This document shows positions 1 to 4,953 of a stretch of 6,314 nucleotides of DNA, piece by piece. Position numbers and translations under genes: made by a program. The stretch is from Siphonobacter sp047605205 (lineage in GTDB: Bacteria; Bacteroidota; Bacteroidia; Cytophagales; Spirosomataceae): positions 1 to 6,314 of the forward strand of contig JASGGE010000181.1 in assembly GCA_047605205.1 (NCBI GenBank), written 5' to 3'. The notes under the pieces were generated by a model that saw nothing but the letters and a program-made list of their open reading frames with translations, ran no database searches and was not told the DNA's origin. Every line of letters begins with the position of its first letter. Positions within the stretch are counted from its first letter, which is position 1.

Positions 1-34
1 CGCATACCCAGAATGCATTGTAGTATTTCAACTC

Positions 35-997
35 ATGCCTGATCATTACGAAATTCGACTAGTTGATTTTCCCGACCCAACGCTCCCAACTTCTTTCGAG
101 CGATTCTTATTCAATGAAGCCCGACACTTACGCAATCAAATGCAGCCGGGAGATCGTGTTATAACCTTTCTACTCATTCAGAATGATTGCATTCATGCTC
201 AGTTAAGTGTATTCTGTTTTGATTCCAATGCAGTTAGCCCACGCCGGGCTACGTTTGGGGGTATCGAATTGAATCCGATTCTCCCGCTTCAATATCTTGA
301 CTTTTTCATAGCAGCAATCCTTCGCTGGCTCACCTTAAATCACGTGAGTCAGCTAATAATCACTCAATATCCACAGGGTATTTCAGCCATTGTTTCAGAG
401 TCCATTGCTGCTGCTTTACTTAAGAACGGGTTTCAAATTGCCCTGCAAGAGCTTAATTATCATCTCGCGGTATTACCGGATACCCCACTTGAAAAAATCA
501 TGCATCGGGGGGAACGCTGGAAATTCAGAAAAAGCAAACAGCTAGGATTTTATTTTAGAGCCTTACCAGAAATGCCGGTTTCAACTTTACAGAATTTTAT
601 TGTTGAAGCCCGGCTCCGTAAAGGCCATCCGGTTACGCTGCCAGATGGGTTGCTAACACAATTATTTGATTTGTTTCCTGATGCTTTTCAGGCATTTGGG
701 GTTTTTGATCAGGAAACTCTCATTGCCCTTGCAATCACTATCAAGTTAAATAAGGATACACTTTACACCTTTCATTTAGCTGATCATGCCGACTATCTTC
801 AGTATAGCCCCACTGTTACACTGGTAGAGGGCCTCTGGAGATATGCTCAGCAGCTTAATTATAAAATTATTGATTTAGGAATAGGAACAGCCCAGGGTAA
901 ACGGAACGAAGGCCTCATTCGTTTTAAAAAAAACCTGGGGGCTATTGAATCCCCAAAGAATACCTATATCATCAACTTAACTGACAATACGGTATAA
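35..997 (+). CDS. FemAB/GNAT-like acyltransferase family protein (start uncertain)
   Basis: Probably a cytoplasmic acyl- or aminoacyl-transferase with the tandem GNAT-like fold of the FemAB group; the substrate cannot be read from the sequence. The 320-residue product divides into an N-terminal half (about 1-145) carrying the motif SPRRATFGGIELN (68-80), and a C-terminal half (about 150-320) that looks like the acetyltransferase-like domain. The latter ends in IIDLGIGTAQGKRNEGLIRFKKN-like sequence (from about 278), where the DLG, the NEGLIRFK stretch and the following LGA are typical of these proteins. There is no signal peptide or membrane segment. The ATG at 35 has no visible ribosome binding site, which is normal for Bacteroidota, but the frame stays open to the left edge (position 2), so the true start may lie outside the window. 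The thiolase gene follows after 54 bp on the same strand with no hairpin between, so co-transcription is possible. A run of eight A at 926-933 is in frame and intact. The family call is by recalled motifs, without alignment. Confidence 0.7.
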   Translation: MPDHYEIRLVDFPDPTLPTSFERFLFNEARHLRNQMQPGDRVITFLLIQNDCIHAQLSVFCFDSNAVSPRRATFGGIELNPILPLQYLDFFIAAILRWLTLNHVSQLIITQYPQGISAIVSESIAAALLKNGFQIALQELNYHLAVLPDTPLEKIMHRGERWKFRKSKQLGFYFRALPEMPVSTLQNFIVEARLRKGHPVTLPDGLLTQLFDLFPDAFQAFGVFDQETLIALAITIKLNKDTLYTFHLADHADYLQYSPTVTLVEGLWRYAQQLNYKIIDLGIGTAQGKRNEGLIRFKKNLGAIESPKNTYIINLTDNTV

Positions 998-1051
998 AAT
1001 CTTAACTTGCTTTCACAACTAACCAGTACTCTAACTTCTAAACTAAAAGTC

Positions 1052-2230
1052 ATGAACGCATATATTGTAGCAGGCTTCCGAAGCCCCGTAGGAAAAGCAC
1101 CTAAAGGCGGTTTACGTTTTACTCGTCCTGACGATCTGGCGGCCGCAGTCATTAAACATACCCTTTCGGCCATTCCTCAGTTAGATCCCGCTCGCGTGGA
1201 CGATCTCATCGTTGGCAATGCGGTTCCAGAAGCAGAACAGGGTATGCAGATGGGTCGCTATATTTCACTTTTGTCATTACCACAGAATGTTTCCGGCATG
1301 ACCATTAACCGCTACTGTGGTTCGGGTCTGGAAGCGATTGCTCTGGCTGCCTCGAAAATTCACGCTGGATGGGCGGAGTGTGTCATTGCAGGCGGAACGG
1401 AATCTATGTCGATGGTGCCCGTAATGGGCTGGAAAACGGCTTTAAATTATGACATCGCCAAAGACCACGCCGACTATTATCTAAGCATGGGCCTTACCGC
1501 GGAACAGGTAGCCCAGCAATTTAAAATTAATCGTGAGGCTCAGGATGCCTTTGCTCTGGCAAGTCATCAAAAAGCGTTAAAAGCACAGACTGAAGGTCTC
1601 TTTGCGAATGAAATTGTACCTATTCCCGTAAAAGAAACCTTCTTTGACCCCATAAGTGGAAAAAAGAAAACCAGAGAATACACCGTAACTGCCGACGAAG
1701 GCCCACGAGCCGATACGAGTATTGAAGCTTTATCCAAATTGAAACCCGTTTTTGCTGCTGGTGGTAGCATAACGGCAGGAAATTCTTCTCAAACATCAGA
1801 TGGAGCTGCTTTTGTAGTCGTGATGTCAGAACGTATGGTCAACGAATTAGGCTTACAGCCCATTGCCCGTATGATGAGTTACGCTACTGCAGGCGTAGAA
1901 CCCCGTATTATGGGTATTGGCCCAGTAGCTGCTGTTCCCAAAGCCTTAACCCAGGCAGGGTTAACACTTCAGGATATTCAGCAGGTTGAGTTAAATGAAG
2001 CCTTTGCGGCTCAGGCACTAGCTGTAATCCAGGAACTTGGCATTGATCCTGGCATTGTTAACCCCAACGGAGGAGCCATTGCCTTAGGGCATGCACTAGG
2101 CTCAACAGGTGCCCGTATTTCGGTACAACTGTTAAATGAAATGCGTCGTAAGAAGCAAAAGTATGGTCTGGTAACTGCCTGTGTAGGTGGCGGACAGGGA
2201 GTAGCTGGTATCTATGAATTTTTAAATTAA
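1052..2230 (+). CDS. fadA: Acetyl-CoA C-acyltransferase (3-ketoacyl-CoA thiolase)
   Basis: Thiolase that cleaves 3-ketoacyl-CoA with CoA to give acetyl-CoA and a shortened acyl-CoA, the last step of fatty-acid beta-oxidation in the cytoplasm. The 392-residue product has the normal family length and all catalytic elements: nucleophilic Cys89 in NRYCGSGL, the NEAF motif (315-318), His347 in GGAIALGHALG, and Cys377 in TACVGGGQG. The stretch DEGPRADTS (215-223) followed by LSKLKPVF resembles degradative FadA-type enzymes more than biosynthetic acetoacetyl-CoA thiolases, but substrate length is not proven. The ATG at 1052 was chosen because MNAYIVAGFRSPVGKA is the usual thiolase N-terminus; an upstream in-frame TTG (1007) would add 15 unlikely residues. 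Two small oddities are CGSG instead of CASG at the nucleophile and GHALG instead of GHPLG at the catalytic His. No hydroxyacyl-CoA dehydrogenase or acyl-CoA dehydrogenase gene is visible beside it. The symbol is by family resemblance; thiolase identity is near certain. Confidence 0.93.
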   Translation: MNAYIVAGFRSPVGKAPKGGLRFTRPDDLAAAVIKHTLSAIPQLDPARVDDLIVGNAVPEAEQGMQMGRYISLLSLPQNVSGMTINRYCGSGLEAIALAASKIHAGWAECVIAGGTESMSMVPVMGWKTALNYDIAKDHADYYLSMGLTAEQVAQQFKINREAQDAFALASHQKALKAQTEGLFANEIVPIPVKETFFDPISGKKKTREYTVTADEGPRADTSIEALSKLKPVFAAGGSITAGNSSQTSDGAAFVVVMSERMVNELGLQPIARMMSYATAGVEPRIMGIGPVAAVPKALTQAGLTLQDIQQVELNEAFAAQALAVIQELGIDPGIVNPNGGAIALGHALGSTGARISVQLLNEMRRKKQKYGLVTACVGGGQGVAGIYEFLN

Positions 2231-2257
2231 GAACATGTGTTAACCATTTTCTTACTT

Positions 2258-2294
2258 ATTAAATAGCGAGGAGCAAAACTCCTCGCTATTTAAT
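2258..2294 (+). terminator. Intrinsic terminator-like hairpin after the thiolase gene
   Basis: A perfect 16-bp stem (2258-2273 pairing with 2279-2294) encloses a 5-nt CAAAA loop. The core arm is AAATAGCGAGGAG and its exact complement follows. It starts 27 bp after the thiolase stop. The right arm runs out into TATTTAATTTATTT, so the transcript has a U-rich 3' side, as expected of a rho-independent terminator. The flanks are A/T-rich on both sides, so it could also act in the reverse direction, although no minus-strand gene reads into it. Confidence 0.85.
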
Positions 2295-2460
2295 TTATTT
2301 ACCAATATATCAGTGTTATTAAACCTCTACAGAGAAAACAAACACCTCCTGATTTTTCAAAAATTAATTTAAAAAACACCATTTCCCTGACAGTACGGGA
2401 TGGTTTAAGTCCGGTGGGTTTCTTAGTTTTGAGAAATTCATATCCCTCTACCTTTTCGCT
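2295..2460 (+). promoter_or_regulatory. AT-rich leader of rhaT with a candidate promoter -7 element
   Basis: No gene is visible in these 166 bases. TAGTTTTG at 2424-2431 matches the Bacteroidota -7 consensus TAnnTTTG exactly and would place transcription start about 20-25 nt before the rhaT ATG. No good TTTG -33 element sits at the expected distance upstream; the nearest candidate is TTTA at 2404-2407. The promoter is therefore only tentative. The AT-rich stretch around 2350-2380 could help promoter opening. I see no convincing operator palindrome or riboswitch. A strong terminator on its left edge implies that rhaT needs its own promoter in this interval. Confidence 0.35.
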
Positions 2461-3558
2461 ATGCAGGCTCTTTTAGGTGTTATTTTCCATTTTATCGGTG
2501 GATTTGCTTCCGGTAGTTTTTATATCCCCTACAAAAAGGTTAAAGGCTGGGCCTGGGAAACGTATTGGTTAGTGGGTGGACTGTTTTCATGGTTAATCGT
2601 TCCACCGCTGGCGGCCTGGCTCACCATCCCTGATTTTGCTGATATTATTCATAATGCCTCTTCTTCTACCCTTGTAATTACCTACCTATTTGGCGTATTA
2701 TGGGGCATCGGTGGCTTTACTTATGGCTTGGGCGTTCGGTATTTGGGCGTGGCTTTGGGGAGTAGTATTATCCTGGGCCTTTGTATGGTATTTGGCTCGC
2801 TCTTACCTTCTATCTATTATAACATTGTCCCTCAGGCGGGTAAAGAAAGTTTCTCCATGATTGCCGCCTCAAATTGGGGCAAAGTAGTACTGTCAGGGCT
2901 TGTCGTATGCGTGATAGGAATCATCATTTGTGGGAGAGCTGGTGTATTGAAAGAGCGGCAAGTATCAACTACAGTTACTGACCCTCATGGAGCTGAAGCG
3001 GGTAAAACCGAATACAGGTTTGGCCTTGGCCTTCTTGTATCAATTATATCCGGTGTATTAAGTGCCTGTTTTAATTTTGGTTTAGAGGCTGGAAAACCAA
3101 TGGCTGACCTGGCTGATGCAGCCTGGAAAGCGGCTAATCCGGATGCTACAACTAATTTTTTGTTTGCGAATAACGTTACCTACATCGTTGTACTTTGGGG
3201 TGGGTTAACCACCAATCTGGTTGGCTGCTTAATTCTTGCTACCCGTAATAAAACCTTTAGCGATTACACCAAAAAAGATATACCGACTGTAGCCAATATT
3301 ATTTTCTGTGCTATGGCAGGTATTACCTGGTTCCTGCAATTTTTTTTCTACGGAATGGGCGAAAGTAAAATGGGAAATGGGGCCAGTTCCTGGATTCTAC
3401 ACATGGCGTTTATTATACTTATTGCCAATGCCTGGGGATTGATACTTAAAGAATGGCAAGGGGTTACGAAAGCTACCCGCACCATGATTACCCTGGGTAT
3501 TCTGGTTATGATTTTGTCAATATTAATTGTTGGCTATGGTAACTACCTGAAAGAATAA
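2461..3558 (+). CDS. rhaT: L-rhamnose/proton symporter RhaT
   Basis: Inner-membrane carrier importing L-rhamnose with a proton, of the drug/metabolite transporter superfamily. The 365-residue product is slightly longer than the roughly 344-residue E. coli protein and collinear with it from memory. Shared features are the N-terminal FHFIGGFASGSFYIPYKKVK segment (from about 9), WAWETYW (30-36), the WGIGGFTYGLGVRYLG region (81-96), ERQ after TM5 (165-167), LQFFFYGMG (292-300) and SWILHMAF (310-317). About ten hydrophobic segments can be traced, near residues 1-20, 34-54, 69-90, 97-119, 138-160, 185-205, 236-260, 276-297, 308-328 and 340-360. The extra length lies mainly in loops near 165-185 and 215-235. 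The ATG at 2461 gives a natural hydrophobic N-terminus. The gene stands alone between two strong hairpins, with no rhamnose isomerase, kinase or aldolase in the window; the catabolic genes, if present, are elsewhere. Specificity is inferred from family identity. Confidence 0.93.
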   Translation: MQALLGVIFHFIGGFASGSFYIPYKKVKGWAWETYWLVGGLFSWLIVPPLAAWLTIPDFADIIHNASSSTLVITYLFGVLWGIGGFTYGLGVRYLGVALGSSIILGLCMVFGSLLPSIYYNIVPQAGKESFSMIAASNWGKVVLSGLVVCVIGIIICGRAGVLKERQVSTTVTDPHGAEAGKTEYRFGLGLLVSIISGVLSACFNFGLEAGKPMADLADAAWKAANPDATTNFLFANNVTYIVVLWGGLTTNLVGCLILATRNKTFSDYTKKDIPTVANIIFCAMAGITWFLQFFFYGMGESKMGNGASSWILHMAFIILIANAWGLILKEWQGVTKATRTMITLGILVMILSILIVGYGNYLKE

Positions 3559-3572
3559 TGTAATCGTTTACT

Positions 3573-3606
3573 CAAGAAAGCGGCTCCGTACGGAGCCGCT
3601 TTCTTG
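3573..3606. terminator. Perfect palindromic bidirectional terminator between convergent genes
   Basis: A perfect 34-nt palindrome, with arm CAAGAAAGCGGCTCCG around a central TA. It folds as a 15-bp stem with a GTAC tetraloop on either strand. It starts 14 bp after the rhaT stop and ends 23 bp beyond the stop of the convergent GH130-type gene, so it can end transcription from both sides. The arm ends CUUUCUUG supply a short pyrimidine-rich tail in place of a long U run. Confidence 0.88.
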
Positions 3607-3629
3607 GCATATTAATTCCCATCTTTCTG

Positions 3630-4733
3630 TTATTCATGCACCGCTACGGCAATTTTCGAATCAGCCGTGCCATAGTATAAAAACCACTTTCCATGAAAAG
3701 GAACTAAGCCTTCCAGAAACACTACGTTATTAACCTGCCCCGTTAACTCATAAGGCTTGTCAGGAATCATGAAAGGTTCCGACAAACGAGCCAGTATTCT
3801 GGCGGGATCATTTCCGGCAAACAGAACCTGCCCCGCTGAATATACCAAAGCATTGGCTTTGTCTTTTCTGGGAACCGCCGAATTATAAATCAAAACAATA
3901 CCCTGTTCGGTTCGTAACGCGTAAGGGCCTGGCTCCACTAGTTGCCCATCAAATTTACCGGGGCGTGGTTTTAAAACAGGCTTTAAACTACCATCGGGAT
4001 TTTCCAGGGGTGTCCAATGGATCAGATCATCCGACTGAGCCAGAAACAAACTCGTATCCCCAAAATACATCCAGTATTTACCGTTAATTTTTTCAGCCAC
4101 CAGCCGGTTGCCTACCTGTTTACAAACAATAGCTCCTGATTTCGACCAAGTATTTAAATGCCGTGTTTCCCCCAGTACAGGCCCGTATTTGGTCCAGGTA
4201 CGCAGATCTTTGGAAGTAGCCAGTAAGAGGCGGGCTGTTTTACCGTCATAGGCAGTATAAGTAAGAATGTATGAACTGTCCGGGCTTTCTACAATTCTTG
4301 GGTCCTCCGTTCCTCCTTCCCATTCGTACTTTTTCTCTTTGCCTTCCGTGGGATAAAAAATAGGAACATGTTCTTTGGTAAAGTGCAAGCCATCTTTACT
4401 TTTTGCCAGACCAATACGAGATACTCCGTCAAACTTCCCCAGGGTGTCTTCCGCCCGATAGAGCATCCAGACTTCATCATTTCGAACAATACATGCCGGA
4501 TTAAATACATCCTTTTGTTCCCATTTAATCTGCTTTTTCCAGATAGGATCAAAAAAAGAGTGATCAGGGGAAGGTTTCAGAACCGGATTCAGGCTATCTA
4601 CTTTTTCAAAGGGCAAAAGAGCCCATCCTATACCGGTTGAATCAGGCGTAAACGTTGTTTCGGTTTGCGTGGAGGTTGAATTTCGACAGGAAAAGAGACT
4701 AGTTATAAACAGTAAAAAGATACAGTACTTCAT
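3630..4733 (-). CDS. GH130-family lipoprotein (beta-mannoside hydrolase or phosphorylase)
   Basis: Predicted envelope enzyme acting on beta-linked mannosides by the five-bladed beta-propeller fold of GH130. The 367-residue product begins with a lipoprotein signal: MKYCIFLLFITSLFSC, lipobox LFSC with lipidated Cys16. The residues after Cys (RNSTS) lack the acidic cluster known as a surface-export signal in Bacteroidota lipoproteins, so a periplasm-facing anchor is more likely. Family features include FNPACIV (77-83), YRAED (92-96), EGGTEDPRI (139-147), AEKINGKYWMYFGD (213-226), FDGQLVEPGP (261-270) and YYGTADSKIAVA (353-364). Phosphorylases usually read LHRP after the KINGKY strand; here it is YFGD, which hints at the hydrolase branch that cuts beta-1,2-mannosides. 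No SusC/SusD genes flank it, so it is not in a classical polysaccharide utilisation locus within view. It is transcribed separately from the upstream receptor, judging by the hairpin between them. The family call is strong; substrate and mechanism are inference. A GH43-like or GH32-like propeller is the main alternative. Confidence 0.82.
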   Translation of the reverse strand: MKYCIFLLFITSLFSCRNSTSTQTETTFTPDSTGIGWALLPFEKVDSLNPVLKPSPDHSFFDPIWKKQIKWEQKDVFNPACIVRNDEVWMLYRAEDTLGKFDGVSRIGLAKSKDGLHFTKEHVPIFYPTEGKEKKYEWEGGTEDPRIVESPDSSYILTYTAYDGKTARLLLATSKDLRTWTKYGPVLGETRHLNTWSKSGAIVCKQVGNRLVAEKINGKYWMYFGDTSLFLAQSDDLIHWTPLENPDGSLKPVLKPRPGKFDGQLVEPGPYALRTEQGIVLIYNSAVPRKDKANALVYSAGQVLFAGNDPARILARLSEPFMIPDKPYELTGQVNNVVFLEGLVPFHGKWFLYYGTADSKIAVAVHE

Positions 4734-4889
4734 ATTAGGCTTATAAAAAGATGACTTGAAAACTCAATATTCTTCCCAAAATAAGCATAATAAAATTACT
4801 TTATGTACGCTGGTTATTAGGCACTCAAACCAATATCATTTTCTCTTCATATAGAGCAAAATATCTTCATAAACCGGTGGAGCGTTCAT
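4734..4889. other. Non-coding interval upstream of the GH130-type gene
   Basis: No credible gene is visible in these 156 AT-rich bases, which must hold the GH130-gene promoter if the hairpin at 4890-4941 terminates the receptor transcript. On the minus strand, TTATTTTG (complement of 4777-4784) is one base off the Bacteroidota -7 consensus TAnnTTTG, and no TTTG element is correctly spaced upstream of it, so I do not call a promoter. A small ACCGGT palindrome at 4873-4878 has no clear role. Confidence 0.5.
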
Positions 4890-4941
4890 GTAAGCGTAAG
4901 AGTAACTGTTCTATTTTACAAACAGGCACTCTTACGCTTAC
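4890..4941 (-). terminator. Long interrupted hairpin downstream of the TonB-dependent receptor
   Basis: A perfect 14-bp inverted repeat, GTAAGCGTAAGAGT (4890-4903) with its complement at 4928-4941, continues after a 2x2 mismatch into a further 5 bp (4906-4910 with 4921-4925). A 10-nt apical loop closes it. On the minus strand it begins 12 bp after the receptor stop codon, the usual place for a terminator or a 3'-end stabilising hairpin. No U-tract follows, so its strength as a terminator is uncertain. The outer left arm also reads as three imperfect tandem GTAAnn hexamers (4890-4907). Confidence 0.65.
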
Positions 4942-4953
4942 CTCAAACTCGTA

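Noticed and set aside
1007..1051. In-frame TTG as an upstream thiolase start
   Set aside because: It would add 15 Ser/Thr/Leu-rich residues before the conserved MNAYIVAGFRSPVG N-terminus; the ATG at 1052 gives the family's normal 392-residue length.
998..1051. Promoter for the thiolase gene (TTG at 1007 with TAACTTCT at 1032)
   Set aside because: Two mismatches in the -7 element and a 22-bp spacer; too weak to call.
964..1173. Small antisense reading frame across the gene junction
   Set aside because: It overlaps two real genes on the other strand, has arbitrary composition and matches no family; treated as a chance frame, as are the antisense or alternate frames at 1567-1770, 4289-4552, 4368-4640 and 5134-5340.
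2382..2401. TCCC...GGGA inverted repeat upstream of rhaT as an operator
   Set aside because: Only four pairing bases per arm; expected by chance.
3340..3347. Run of eight T in rhaT (and eight A at 926-933) as a possible frameshift site
   Set aside because: Both runs encode conserved residues in frame (QFFFY and FKKN), and the proteins are intact on both sides, so there is no sign of slippage or a sequencing error.
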